A DNA stretch of 64,000 bases. Source: Amphiura filiformis (taxonomy: Eukaryota; Echinodermata; Ophiuroidea; Amphilepidida; Amphiuridae). Made by a program: the position numbers and the translations under genes. How positions within the stretch are numbered: the first letter of the stretch is position 1; each line of letters starts with the position of its first letter. The stretch covers positions 29,627,780-29,691,779 of the forward strand of contig NC_092646.1 of the NCBI RefSeq assembly GCF_039555335.1, in the 5' to 3' direction. Below are positions 9,830-21,644 of the stretch, one piece after another. Below the pieces are notes generated by a model. It ran no database searches. It was not told the DNA's origin and worked only from the letters and a program-made list of their open reading frames with translations.

Positions 9830-11930
9830 AGTCTATGGTATAATAATCATGGAAGAAAGAGATTTCTTCTCAGTATAATAAAGTAAAACCATGACCAGGG
9901 CAGGCTCTCACTTACGTGGTCAATCAGTTCGATCATCATGATCATGAACAAGCATAATTGTCAATACGATCATGGAAATAAAAATTGACGCCCAATCAAA
10001 TCAAATTTGATTTGACTGATGCCCATGGTCCTCTGCCTGTCTTCAAATGGTAACTTTGATAATACACTTCCTGGTGTATTTTAATAGAATTATTTTTAAA
10101 TATCTTTTCAAAACAGGAATATGTAAGGAATGTGGGGGGGGTAAACATGGTAAAAAGAAACCATTTCTTTAAAAAAAAGAAGAAAAAAAGAAAGAAGGTA
10201 TAAACATGATCAACGTAAAAAGAAGCCCCGACGACAAATAATGTGTGTCTTCATCCTTTTTTCAAACATAGGACTTATCATATTATGAAAACTCTTGTAT
10301 TAATAAAATTCTGTTATTCATATTTTTGTTCTGTTTATTTGTTTTTTCCTAAGAAGTGTATATTTGTCATTCTAATTTAATACATAATACAATTAATATT
10401 GCATGCGGACCTCAGTGGTTATGTAAAACGATCCCTATTTTTGTATGAACACGAGCTTCCAGAAACGGTAGCAAAAAGTCTGAAAAAGGATGGAGGTACA
10501 TTCTAATTTTCAACTTTTTATATATAGTATATAGATTTTCTAACTTTTTTCTTGTGAAAACATGAAAATGCAGTGACATGAACGGAAAATGCTCCACTGT
10601 TTTCTATTTCACTCAACATGCTCAATAATCTTTCACTCAACATGTTCAATAAAAATAAACAAATAAAAAATGTTGACATTTATATAGCGCCTTTCACATG
10701 TATCAAAGCGCTTTACATTTATTCCGCTGTCATTAGAATATATGTCAGCTGCCACAGCGCCATACAATGCTCAAGGCATGCTCATACCTTTGGGCGGCAC
10801 TCAATGGACATTATTCCTAACAGCTCCCCATTTTACCCCTGGGTAGAGAGAGGCAAGTGAGGTAAAGTGCCTTGCCTAAGTGCACAACACGATGGCACCA
10901 CCGGGCCTCGAACTTGCAACCCTCCGATTGCAAGGTAGAGCCTGTACCGCTGTGCCACCGTGTCCCTATAATTTAAGAGAATTCTGGATGAAAGCTTCTT
11001 CTCATCGGTAAGCAATCATAGTTTGTGATGTGAAAATCATACTCAATAATCTTGCCCAATCATCATTCATTATTTCACAAAAGGATCACAAAATGTAGCA
11101 TGTACAAAGCGGAGGTCAAAGATTTTTGACAGGCCAAGAGGGGGGGGGGGGTTGGCAGGTCAAGAGGGGGGGGGGAAGCATGGTTTGGCGCGCCGTTTTA
11201 CCCCTCCCGGGGACTCATGATTGTTGCACAGCCCCTTGGAGCATGCTTAGTAAAGTTGATGTATTTGCAGCATTTTCATGGATGAAAATCGGCTTCATAT
11301 TATCTCATAATGCCATGTTTAATTTAATTTATTTAGGCTTATTATTCTTTGCTCAGTATAAAAGTGAAAGTATCGAAAATGCTAACTTTCCCTATCTGTA
11401 TATTTATCAGTTTATTTTCTTTGTGTTTTAGTTTCGTTTAGTTGATTCATAGTTTTGTTTGTCTGTTTGGTTTTTAGATTTGATTCAAATCCAAACAAAA
11501 GCCAATACTAACAGTCCGTACATTTTGTACGGAGTAGGCCTACTATAATACGGAAAGTCTACATTATTCGAGACCATACGCATGCCATAGCCTATGCCTA
11601 ACGCGTGATCCTGTATTAGGGGTGGGGCGGGGTGTGTGGATGTGCTAGTGCAGACTTAGGTCAAATTTTCATAATGATGGCGGCTTTTCCTCCCAGCTAC
11701 ATACATTTTAAGTAAGACAATTATTAAGTTTACTTCGAGGACTGATAATTTGCCATAAAATTTGTATTATTGCAAATTTAGAAACAATTATATCAGGACA
11801 TTCCTCGTATTCAGAATGCAATTTGATGTGTCTGATATGCTCTAAGGTCCCACAAAAAACTTGGTGCAAATGTGGGTGACCGAGCTGAACTCTTTTTTTT
11901 GTGCACAACATTATATTATACTAAAGGGAC
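9830..11930. repeat. Block U, copy 1
   Basis: This unit segment lies upstream of the candidate exon and is shared with 21645-24300, 31540-34940 and 48790-51590. It contains half of a conserved hairpin (about 9990-10085, GATTTGATT/GACGCCC arms), the tail ending in the SINE at 10650-10966, a G-rich family B fragment (11100-11245) and a family A right-arm remnant (11650-11860). No supported coding frame is seen. Confidence 0.7.
10650..10966 (-). mobile_element. tRNA-derived SINE
   Basis: Read on the minus strand, the element opens GGGACACGGTGGCACAGCGG (A-box-like) and about 50 bases later has GGGTTGCAAGTTCGAGGCCC, a good RNA polymerase III B box. The anticodon-loop equivalent is TTGCAAT. A unique body follows, then AAGCGCTTTGATACATG and GGCGCTATATAAATG, an ending seen in many LINE-mobilised SINEs, and an A/T-rich tail. 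The sister units have an empty site (for example 23210-23235). The duplicated target is short and unclear (ATAA). Confidence 0.85.
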
Positions 11931-12662
11931 TGTTTCTATAGAAGGGGTCATGAATATACTGGGGTCATAGATTTTTTTAATACCAAAATCAGGGGTCATA
12001 AATTGTTTCAACTCAAAATAGGGGGGGGGGGGGTATAAATTATCAAGGCTTACATTCAAAATTTTCGCGCGCTACGCGTGGACTGTATACTGGAAATAAT
12101 GTTATAAGGGCAATTCCATGGTAAAAGAAAGACGTTTTGACTCATTAAACAACATTTCAAATTTGAGAACCACAAATATCTTTATTAGTTAAATCAAACA
12201 ATTACAAATGCTAAAAATGTACCCTAAAAAATACACTAAAATCACTAAAAATACGTACAAATGTACCATTTCATTACTAGAATACTACCTACTGTTGTTA
12301 AAAAGGGGATCATTAGATGAAAATGAAAAAGTGTGTCATTGGGTATAATTTTTTTGAAAAAAAAGGGTAATTGAGTACAAAATTGTAAAAAATGGTAAGC
12401 GAGTAGAAAACTTGGGAAACATGGAGCAATATTCTAATATTGATTAAAATTATATTTGCCAAATTTGCAATACACAGTTGCTGAAATAAGATTTTTTTAC
12501 AGTTTCAGCATTATTTTACGCCATTTTGATGATGAAATTCTAGAAAAAGAGAGTCATTGGATAGAGGAGCCTTAAAAAAAGGTACCATCAAGTATGACTT
12601 AAAAGGAGGGGCTTATTGGGTAGGATATATTCGTCAAAAAGTCGGTCTAATGACAGGTTCAA

Positions 12663-12894
12663 TGCAAAAACAGTGTTTAGAAATCAGGGACAGATTAGTG
12701 TGGAGGAAGTTAAATGTTTAGCATTAAACACTTTAATGTTTAGATCCTAAACATCTAAACGTATAATTATTTAAAATGTATTTTTAGGATCTGAACATTA
12801 AGATGTTTTTACACATCTTAAAAATGCTAAACATTTAACTTTCTCAACACCATGAACACCGATCTGTCCCCGATTTTTAAATACTGTTTTTGCA
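12663..12894. mobile_element. Ancestral palindromic MITE within block D
   Basis: Inverted ends TGCAAAAACAGTGTTTAGAA and TTTTTAAATACTGTTTTTGCA-type sequence enclose a second nested symmetry around AAGTTAAATGTTTAGCATT and its complement. It is present in every D block (about 1432-1614, 12663-12894, 25053-25290, 36938-37182, 52262-52472), so it inserted before the array duplicated. Copy 1 has lost its right end. Confidence 0.75.
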
Positions 12895-13483
12895 TTGCAT
12901 TGGTAACAAAAGGGCGGCAACAGAAGGACAAAAGGTTTACTGAATTTATATATCTTTAATTAAAAACAAGCACAATAGTTCGAAGATAGGCAACGTGAGA
13001 AAATGTACACATGCAAAAATTATCACTTTTAACAATAAAATTACATGTATATATTTTTGATGGTATGGGACATATAAAAACAACAGAGTATTGTAATTAT
13101 CTAAAACCTTTGTGATTACTTTAATACCATGATATTTTTAATAATATCAAATATTTTATAAAACAATAAAGGTAGTGCCTGCAATAGTTTGCATTATCAA
13201 TAGACGAGGTTGTTGATAAACACTCCCTGCACACCCCCCACCCAACACATACACACATCAATTCACGGTCATCCCGGTCCAGATATCCCAATAGCTGTAA
13301 TATACGGTAAAAACATATTTGTCGGTCACACTGTAAAAACACTTGAACGTATACTGCACACAAAAATATCCATACACTGAAAACAAAAGCAATATCTTAA
13401 TGACACTAAACGTTAATGACCAAATAAAGTAATCAATATAGATGGATAATTTTGTTCTGCATATTTTGACACCTCATTCAGTA

Positions 13484-14068
13484 CCGTAAAATGGGGTAAC
13501 TTCGGTCAGCGGGGTAACTTTGGTCGGTCAAATATATTTTTTTAAATGGTCATATTTTCGTACAGCAATATTGTTTTTAGTCATATTTGGTGTCAATTTG
13601 TTAAGAAATATGTTTGGAAGAAATAATAGTCGCTCATGTGTAATTTCCTTGAAATTTACGCAAAAAATTTTGACCAAAAATCAGCATTTTTTTACATTTT
13701 TTTTCAAAGAAAAATAAAAATCGATATTTGTTAGCAAGGATGTGTGTTTGATTAATTTTGCAAGGTGTCAAATGTCACAAAAAAAAAAAAACTTGCCCAT
13801 ATTCAGCGAAGATCAATTTTTTTTTTTTTTTCCTTCATGGAATGTAATACTGTGACCAAAGTTGCCACAAAGGCGGGGTAACTTTGGTCAGGTCATTTTG
13901 AACCCCTAGGGCACCCTTACAAAATTATTAAAAAACCTTTTTCAACATCAATCTGTAGAAGGGAACCCTAATGTCACAAAAAAGAGTTAATTAGAAATAT
14001 AATTGGTTTTGTTTGGAAGCAGTGGTTTAAAAACTCTGAAAAGTGCCCAAAGTTACCCCATTTTACGG
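13484..14068. mobile_element. TA-flanked element with CCGTAAAA ends
   Basis: The ends CCGTAAAATGGGGTAACTT (13484) and CCCATTTTACGG (14068) are inverted and flanked by TA (13482-13483, 14069-14070). The sister D blocks carry the uninterrupted ATTCGGCACAATGCG site. GGGGTAACTTTGGTC occurs near 13487, 13511 and 13875, with a complementary version at the right end. There is no transposase. The terminal octamer is shared with the 3-kb element at 42211-45215. Confidence 0.85.
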
Positions 14069-14847
14069 TACAATGCGACTTTATTCCCTCAAGTATACCA
14101 ATTAGAATGGAAAAAGAGAGCATTTTAAAAGTGACACATTTGTGATATTTCTTCCTTCAGTGCGATTCGCACCGGCTTTTGTAACGGGCTCATTACAGTG
14201 TGACAGTGTGTATTGAGACAAAGGTCTATGTAAATCTTTGTCAATTTGGAAATTTTCTTTTTAAATTTAAATTGGTATAAGTTGAGAAAACAAAATCACA
14301 TGGTGCCGAATGAGGTATTATAATACCCAGAACAAAATTGCCCATTAATATGCTTTCAAAAACAAGGGATTTGCAAACATTTAATTTATACTTTCTAGTT
14401 AAGATGTTTAAACGTAGTTATAATGTCTAAAACACCCAGAAACAATGTCGGGGAAGAGCTGCAACATTGCGGGCATTTAGTTGACTTTAGTTATTTTGTC
14501 TATTTTATAACAGAAAATCCTGTGAAAATGGTATGTATACAAAAAGACATTCTGTAAAAGAAACCCCAGAAAAGTTGTGTCAAAAAGGTCTCTAAAAACA
14601 ACACCCTGGAATATTGGCAACAATTGCAGTTTTCAACGATATTTTCCAACAGTGTCTAGTCCAAGCTTTTGGTATTCAAGTTTTTATGCTAATTCCTGTT
14701 TACTATAAATGCCCTGGATGTTTATTACATTATTTGCTGAGATTCTCCCCCACTCAAAATCATTAACTACATGCAAAATATGATTTGATAATTACCTGTA
14801 TTATAATGATAGCTTTTCTGTATTTTTGAAATATTTCATGTCGCTTA

Positions 14848-16287
14848 CTACCCCAAACTGATGAATGATTTCATGAGGTTTCTCGTCTGTATGAATCTTT
14901 TCATGCCGTTTCTTGTTTTCCCAGTTGGCTGAATGATTTGTTGCAATATATAGCTACAACGATGAGGTTTCTCTCCTGTATGAATCTTTTCATGTTTGTT
15001 CTTGTTGTCCAAATCGCTGAATGATTTGTTGCAATAGCTGCACTCTCTCTCCTGATGTCCTGTGTGAATCATTTCATGACGTTTCTTGTGTTGCAGTTGG
15101 CTGAATGATTTACTACAATAGCCACATCGATGAGGTTTCTCTACTGTATGAATCTTTTCATGCATATTCTTGTTTCCCATCTGGCTGAATGATTTGTCAC
15201 AGTAGCTACATTGATGAGGTTTCTCGCCTGCGTGAATTAGTTCATGTTGATTCTTGTGTCCCAAGTCAATGAATGATTTGTTACAGTAGCTACATCGATG
15301 AGGTTTCTCTCCTGTGTGAATCATTTCATGTTGTTTCTTGTCTCCCAACCGGCTGAATGATTTGTCACAATAGCTACATTGATGAGGTTTCGCTCCTGCG
15401 TGAATCTTTTCATGTTTTTTCTTGTTTCCCAAGTCACTGAATAATTTGTTACAATGGGTACATTGATGAGGTTTCTCGCCTGTGTGTATCTTTTCATGTC
15501 GTTTCTTGTTACCCATTATGCTGAATGATTTGTTACAATAGCTACATGGATGAGGTTTCTCTCCTGTGTGTATCATTTCATGTTGTTTCTTGTCTCCCAG
15601 TCGGCTGAATGATTTGTTACAATAGCTACATGGATGAGGTTTCTCTCCTGTGTGTATCATTTCATGTTGTTTCTTGTCTCCCAACCGGCTGAATGATTTG
15701 TTACAATAGCTACATCGATGAGGTTTCTCTCCTGTATGAAACTTTTCATGTTGTTTCTTGTTTCCCAAGTCGCTGAATGATTTATTACAATAGCTGCATT
15801 GATGAGGTTTCTCTCCTGTGTGAATCAGTTCATGCTGTTTCTTGCTTCCCAATCGGCCGAATGATTTGTTGCAATAGCTACATCGATGAGGTTTCTCTCC
15901 TGTGTGAATCTTTTCATGCCGTTTCTTGTGTCCCAATAAGCTGAATGATTTATCACAATAGCTGCATTTATGAGGCGTCTCTCCTGTATGAATCTTTTCA
16001 TGTCGTTTCTTGTTTCCCAATATGCTGAATGATTTGTTACAATAGCTACATTGATGAGGTTTCTCTCCTGTATGAATCATTTCATGTTGTTTCTTGTCTC
16101 CCAACTGACTGAATGATTTGTCACAATAGCTACATTGATAAGGTTTCGCTCCGGTATGCATCTTTTCATGGTCTTTCTTGGTTCGCATTTGGCTGAATGA
16201 TTTGTTACAGTAGTAATATCTATGAAGTTTCTTTTCCTCACTTTTTTGGCCCTTTTCGGTGTTCCTGGAACGGGACCCGGAATCCAT
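14848..16287 (-). CDS. ZnF2: C2H2 multi-finger frame (N-terminal module lost)
   Basis: This 479-aa open frame begins MDSGSRSRNTEKG. It contains 14 intact C2H2 fingers, preceded by one in which the first ligand is changed (HRYYYC for HKCYYC) and followed by one broken by a frameshift at its second Cys (CSYILQQ). The tail after about residue 440 is out of frame with the family and ends FISLG. Linkers are TGEKPH or AGAKPH. If expressed, the MDSGS methionine would be the start, because the family's usual N-terminus upstream carries a stop and frameshifts. DNA binding is expected from the fingers. The gene is either a recently shortened paralogue or an early pseudogene. Confidence 0.55.
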   Translation of the reverse strand: MDSGSRSRNTEKGQKSEEKKLHRYYYCNKSFSQMRTKKDHEKMHTGAKPYQCSYCDKSFSQLGDKKQHEMIHTGEKPHQCSYCNKSFSILGNKKRHEKIHTGETPHKCSYCDKSFSLLGHKKRHEKIHTGEKPHRCSYCNKSFGRLGSKKQHELIHTGEKPHQCSYCNKSFSDLGNKKQHEKFHTGEKPHRCSYCNKSFSRLGDKKQHEMIHTGEKPHPCSYCNKSFSRLGDKKQHEMIHTGEKPHPCSYCNKSFSIMGNKKRHEKIHTGEKPHQCTHCNKLFSDLGNKKKHEKIHAGAKPHQCSYCDKSFSRLGDKKQHEMIHTGEKPHRCSYCNKSFIDLGHKNQHELIHAGEKPHQCSYCDKSFSQMGNKNMHEKIHTVEKPHRCGYCSKSFSQLQHKKRHEMIHTGHQERECSYCNKSFSDLDNKNKHEKIHTGEKPHRCSYILQQIIQPTGKTRNGMKRFIQTRNLMKSFISLG

Positions 16288-16512
16288 TTTGACACACGCC
16301 GATCTTTAATTCCTTTTTCTGCGCGTTTTGATGTAAATCTCCACACAACCTTTGGTTTCAAGTTTGGATTGCTGTACCAATAAGGCTTAATACTCAGCTC
16401 ATGATTGGGAAGATGTGATTTGTAACGTGGAATGTTGTCTTTAAATCTTCTTTTACAATACTTGCATACAAGATCTTCTATGCGTATCCTATTGTCGCTT
16501 AGGTCTTATCAT
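16288..16512 (-). pseudogene. Decayed N-terminal module of ZnF2
   Basis: This is homologous to the first 95 codons of ZnF3 and ZnF5. The reading begins ATGATAAGACCTAAGCGACAA and then TAG, where ZnF3 has Trp (TGG), a premature stop. The CKYCKRRF finger, NHELSIKPYWYSNPN and LKPK are readable. Four bases are then missing relative to AGCVGIY (near 16345), which shifts the frame, and a second shift precedes MDSGS. A candidate acceptor (TTTCAGAG) lies just upstream. Confidence 0.75.
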
Positions 16513-16800
16513 GTTCTCTGAAAGAAAAATAAGTAAATGAATAAATGGATAAAAATAAATAAAAAAAATTTATTAATTAATACATTTTGGAAGGCAAGAA
16601 CCGGGGGCAAGAAAAGTGTGTATGTTAGTGTGTCGTTTGGGTGACGTCATAAGCTCTAGGTATCATTAATCTTGGAAGTGTAATAAGGCTTGTTCAACAA
16701 TTATGAGCCACGGAGGGAGGGTAACATGGGGGTGCAAGCGATTGGCACACATACAACGCTCTAAACATGTTTAAGGCTGAGACTATAGTCTCAGTTTAAG

Positions 16801-17653
16801 CATGGAAGAAAGAGATAAGAAGGAACCACAACGAACGCATTCACTTTGTCCACTCCCTTTACCGACATTTAATTGACATTGTTATTCATGAGGATTTACT
16901 TTGATCAATACCCCGCGTTAAATAGGTGATTGGTATTGTATTCCATGTATTTGCATGTCTTCTGGAGCGTGTGTGAAGGATGATTTGAACTAATGACCTT
17001 CCGTGCAAGCACCCTATAGGATTTTCTCTGGTGACGTGATCATCGGTCATTGATGGCCTACATCTTTTCTTCCATTTTGCCCAATTTTTCCGAACTTTGA
17101 TGACTTTTTTTCTCAGAGTTGGCAGTCTTTGGCACTGAAACGAGTTAGCTAGTTACGATTATATATATATAAACTATTAAATTAAACAGGTTTTATGTAC
17201 CGGACTCAACCGGAACATTGTGCATTATTTAAGAACATTTTACATCTATTTTTCATCGAAAAAGTCACCAAAATCTTACCTTATTTGCTAAAGATGAAAC
17301 TCAGCAAAAAACGGCCGATTTTGATTACCTTTTCGATGTTTTATAGGACATTTTCTACACAACACGATCAAGAAAACAGTTTGACTGTAGATCCCAAAAC
17401 AAAGCTACTATACATGTTCAGAGCATCAGTGAAATTCCATAATCTTACTTCTGGGTAGCGTTTGTTTGTTCGTGGATGGGTTTGTTATAATTTTTTTCCA
17501 GTAATGATTTTGCCAAGCATCGATCGCGGTAAATGGATCATACATGAAAGTAAGTACCATTGATAGCTTTTCTTTTCATGCGTCAATAGATAAGCGGATT
17601 AAAACTTGGCCGATCGAAGTCGTTGTGGTTCCTTCTCATCTCTTTCTTCCATG
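16801..17653. mobile_element. MITE-like insertion with CATGGAAGAAAGAGAT ends
   Basis: The ends CATGGAAGAAAGAGATAAG (16801) and the complement of CATGGAAGAAAGAGATGAG (ending 17653) extend as inverted repeats of about 34 bp through GGAACCACAACG. GTTTAAG flanks both sides (16794-16800, 17654-17660). No transposase is visible. An 18-bp palindrome (CTGAGACTATAGTCTCAG) bounded by another GTTTAAG lies just to the left. Confidence 0.65.
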
Positions 17654-18112
17654 GTTTAAGGGTTCTGGTATGAGCGTTTCGGCAGTATTTTTGTGGGACA
17701 TGAGAGCACAGACATATCGAATTGCATTATGAATACGAAGAATGTCCTTCTGATATCAAATAATTTTGATTTTTTTTTTTGGAATTCGCGATATAATAAC
17801 AATTTGTATAACAAATTATTAAAATTTGATATTTTTTAAATTTTTGATATAACAGTCCTCGAAATAAACTTTATAAATCTAATGATTTAAAAAGTGTATG
17901 TAGCTGCAAGGAAAAGCCGACGATCAATTGAAAATTTTGACCTTTCACATTGAAGATATGGATTTTTTCCCCAAAAGACCTATTTTTTTTGGTGTTTATG
18001 GCACTGAAATGATTAAAAATTGATATTGTTGATATTTAACAGTCTTCGAAGTAAGCCGACGATCAATTGAAATTTTGACCTTTCGTAATTTCGTGAAATC
18101 GTCGGGGTTTGT

Positions 18113-18488
18113 CATGCGCGTATTTGGGGGGGAGGGGGCTATGGGGGCGCCAGCCCCCCGGGGTCAAAGTAGGGGGCGGCAAAAACGAAGGGGCGGCGGA
18201 AGAAGTGGGCGGCAAAGACAGGGGCGGCAAAAACGAAGAGGGCGACCAAACGAATAAGCCAAGAAAAAGGGCTTGAAAAATTGAAAAGCATAAAAAGATT
18301 GAAAAAGGTTGCTTTTAGGGCGCTAGCGCCTAAAATCTAAAATCCTTTTTTTTTTTTTTTTTTTGCTCTTCACTTTTTCAAACGACCGTGAAAAAATTGG
18401 GTCAACCTTTTCGGGCTGTTAAGGAAGGGGCGGCAAAATTGTTTCTTCTTCAGCCCCCCGGGGTTGGGGCGGCCACGGTACGCCACTG
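18113..18488. mobile_element. GC-rich insertion, 5-bp TTTGT duplication
   Basis: The element is bounded by TTTGT at 18108-18112 and 18489-18493, interrupting GTCGGGGTTTGTGTTGCC found intact at 8330 and 29965. On the minus strand it starts CAGTGGCGTACCGTGGCC, and the opposite end is CATGCGCGTATTTGGGG, a weak inverted match. The interior repeats GGGCGGCAAAAACGAAG and has two CAGCCCCCCGGGGT motifs. Its superfamily is not identified. Confidence 0.6.
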
Positions 18489-18814
18489 TTTGTGTTGCCT
18501 CAGTATTTTTACTCCGGAGCTTGCGCTCCCTCGGAAAATTACCTTAGCCCAAAACAAACTCTTCAAATGACCTTAAAACAGATACGTCCAGTTATTATTG
18601 TCTAAAAACAAACTACGTAAAAAACAACATATTAAACAGCAGAAATCGCACCAGGATTGTACTACATGTACATGGTACAAGACATAAAAGGCATACTCGT
18701 AAGTTGTATCATTTAAAACAAATGACACCTCAAAAAATAAGTAGGCCAAAAAAATCCAAAACAACAACAACAACAACAAAAATAACGCACTAAAAGCGTA
18801 CTGTAGAAACTCAC

Positions 18815-18943
18815 CTGTAAATATACTAATAAGTGTGCTCCTATCAAATCAAACTTGAGCTTGGTGTGATGCAAAAGATTGGTCCGGGACTCTTGGCAAC
18901 GAAAACATGAAGAGATTTCGTCAATATGTGAGCTTATAATCAT
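18815..18943 (-). other. Block E copy 2: candidate 5' exon of ZnF2
   Basis: On the minus strand, ATG at 18943 opens 43 codons (MIISSHIDEISSCFRCQESR and onward to LLVYLQ) that end at a textbook donor, ACAG|GTGAGTTTC. The nearest acceptor downstream is the TTTCAG at the zinc-finger exon. Splicing the two in phase 0 would give Thr-Thr-Arg-stop in ZnF1-type exons, so this exon is more likely 5'UTR or an upstream frame than the protein's N-terminus. It is conserved in four units, but that follows from duplication and does not prove selection. Confidence 0.35.
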
Positions 18944-18959
18944 AGACCATCTGTCTTTA

Positions 18960-19386
18960 AGCGCGCTTCAGACTCCGTATTGTACGTACAATATTGTATG
19001 TACAATACTTTTCGTGACGTCAAAAAGTATTACACGTGCAATAAATAGTATGTACCGGGAAAATATATAAATGCTACAATCATAGGTTGCTTAATTGATA
19101 CGGAGTTGCCAAATTTCTAAGAGTTCTAAATTTAGTGAGTGCACGGAATGATGAACATCTGTAATGTCTTCTTGTATTCAACCATGGTAGGTATCATAAT
19201 ACCTACCATGATTCAACTGTACTTAAATTATTATATAATCAATGGGCACCTTTTTAAAGTTAATATCGTATTAATACTAATATTAATAATATTAAAATTG
19301 TAATAATAATATAAATGGCACATTCAGATCTTATTTATTTATTTATAGATTTATCTATTTAGGCCTATTTATTTATTTATTTATTA

Positions 19387-19420
<34 letters not shown>

Positions 19421-21641
19421 AACTGATTGATTAATTGATTTAGAGATTCGTTTATACTGATATTTAGTCATATATTGATTTAGAAAGTTTAAAAGTATTA
19501 TTTGTAGGCCTTTTTATTTATTCTGGTTCTGATTTTATTGATACTGATATTTTTGTTAATTTTTAAAGTTTTGGCATAGCATTCGTTACATTATTACACG
19601 CTGTGTTATGAATTTGCAACACCTTTTTACATATTGATATCGTTGAGGCATGTTATGATAGGCCTACTTATGATAATCACAATACATCCATAAACGTGTT
19701 AATGCAGTAACCGTAGCGTTAGGGGCACGGAAGCCCCCCCCCCCCCATTGATCTGAAATATTAGAAAATCCCATAAGAAAACTGCCGAAAACGGCTTGTG
19801 ACCCCTCCCCCCTCATCAGAACCGGATGCAACGCCTCATACTTTTTCATTCATTAATTATAGGCGTATTAATAGTAATGCGTTGAGTTTTTAAAAAGTAA
19901 TATCCGCCTTTTTTTCTTTCTTTTTGAAATGACATACGGTACTTGTTACAAAAACAAATCAGCATGGAAAACATTTTTTTTTTTCGTCAGAGGCAGATAT
20001 TTGGCCTATTCAGTGTCATAAAGCTACAAAATAGAGGATCTTTTAAAATAATTTTTAAATATTTTTTTATTTATTTTTCAACCTTATTGTTTGTATTTGT
20101 AATGTTCACACAATCTGAACATGTGCTTGTAGGACAACGATTTTGAATTAAACATGTTAATTGTGATATTTTAATTCCTCTAGAACACCACAGTTAAGCG
20201 TCCAAAATTGTAAGTGGGTTTTCTTTTATTTAACCTCGTTATTTCGCTAAAATTACTCCAAAACCCTCCTAAGAGTTGTTGTTACTAATAAACATTTCAT
20301 AATTTTGGGCAAAGGATAGCCAAATAGTTGACCGAAATCGTATATTTGCACCAATATTTGACTGAAATCGTATATTAACATTACCGCCCCTTCGTGGCTT
20401 TATTGCAAGCCAAAGTGTGAAACGAGATTACTTGAAATATATATTTCAGTGTTGAAAGAGATTCAACCCTACGAATATATTTCTGAAATATGTCTCTCTG
20501 ATTGGTTGATGGTCAAGAGGATTACGGCATCCTCAAAGCCTCTTGCTGTAATTCTCTAATCGATATTTATTATAGGACCGATCTTCTGAAATCCATACAA
20601 CCGTGTCAAATGAAATAGTCTCGAATCATAATTTGTGCACGATACAACGTTGATACGTCAGATTTCGGAATTTTATTAAAAATAGGCATAAATCACATTG
20701 AACAGGTTGAATGCTGGCAAAAGTAGATGAAATAACTATGGGTCGAATTTACATTAATCAGTGTCCTGGGGCCAGGATAACATTTAGGACTCCTTCGAAT
20801 TCTAAAACAATACTCCGCCAAATGTCCTTGCTTTCATTTTCTCATTTAATTTGTTTTAATTTTAATTAATTTCTTTATCCACTGGCTCTCTGGTAAATCC
20901 GGTATTGCCAAATATTTCTTGTCCATTACCCGTGTTAATCTATTTATTTATTAAAATGAACCATCTATTAAATTCCTATAATACAATGTATAGGCCTAGT
21001 GTATTTGATAACAAATTTGTTTTTATTTTTGATTGGAATTTGGGTTCCATTACACGATTTCATAATAAGATATGTTTGGGCATGGCGGAATTAGTATATG
21101 ATTAAAAATAGACATACTCTTAGGCCCCTTTTTTTAATGTTTGTAGGCCTACATTATTGATATCAATATTTATGTACAAAATGCAAAAGAATGTATATAT
21201 ATTTGATTGTTTTGTAAACATTAAATTTGATGTTTACTCATAATTATGTCTGGAAAGTCAGGGAAAAACTAAGGAGTATCGGTATTTAGTTTCCTGGGAA
21301 AGTGGATCAGATGAGCAGTGAGTAAAAACATTTGCCCTAAATCTTTATTTGATTTTTATTGTTTTATGAATTTATTAGGGCTACTGGTAAAGTGCAGAAA
21401 AAACCTCCAAACGCACTCTAGGATTTTTTCATCAGCAGCAGTAGAAATTTCTCTTGCATAGATTTTCTGGTGACCTCGCTTGGATTTAGCAAACAATGAA
21501 CCGTCAGGGTTATAGCGCGTTATTTAATCTGATTCAACTCGTCGTGGCACGTATATTTATTGCACGTGTAATACTTTTTGACGTCACGAAAAGTATTGTA
21601 CATACAATATTGTACGTACAATACGGAGTCTGAAGCTAGCC
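18960..21641. mobile_element. 3-bp-TSD (TTA) DNA transposon, non-autonomous
   Basis: This 2.68-kb insertion splits TCTTTAGAGTCTATGG, which is intact at 31530. TTA flanks both sides (18957-18959, 21642-21644). The ends share GCTTCAGACTCCGTATTG and continue as about 100 bp of inverted repeat through TACGTACAATATTGTA, TTTCGTGACGTCAAAAAGTA and TTACACGTGCAATAAATA. Three-base TWA duplications are typical of PIF/Harbinger elements. The A/T-rich interior has TTTA and GATT microsatellites (19325-19445) and no transposase or Myb-like frame that I can recognise. Confidence 0.8.
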
Positions 21642-21644
21642 TTA

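Larger units (their letters stand above)
11930..14830. repeat. Block D, copy 2
   Basis: This runs from the GGGGTCATGAATATACT region to the ZnF2 3' flank. It contains the ancestral MITE 12663-12894 and the TA-flanked insertion 13484-14068. Without these it aligns from end to end with 24300-27320. No gene is supported. A donor-like ATACAG|GTAATTATC on the minus strand near 14800 is conserved in most copies and could mark a 3'UTR intron of the zinc-finger gene. Confidence 0.8.
16516..18811. repeat. Block P, copy 2
   Basis: This intron-like segment holds an AAAT tract (16520-16570), a partial family B sequence, insertions at 16801-17653 and 18113-18488, the truncated family A MITE from TTAA 17656 to about 18075, and the stretch CTTAGCCCAAAACAAACTC (18547) common to all units. 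It has no gene. Confidence 0.65.
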
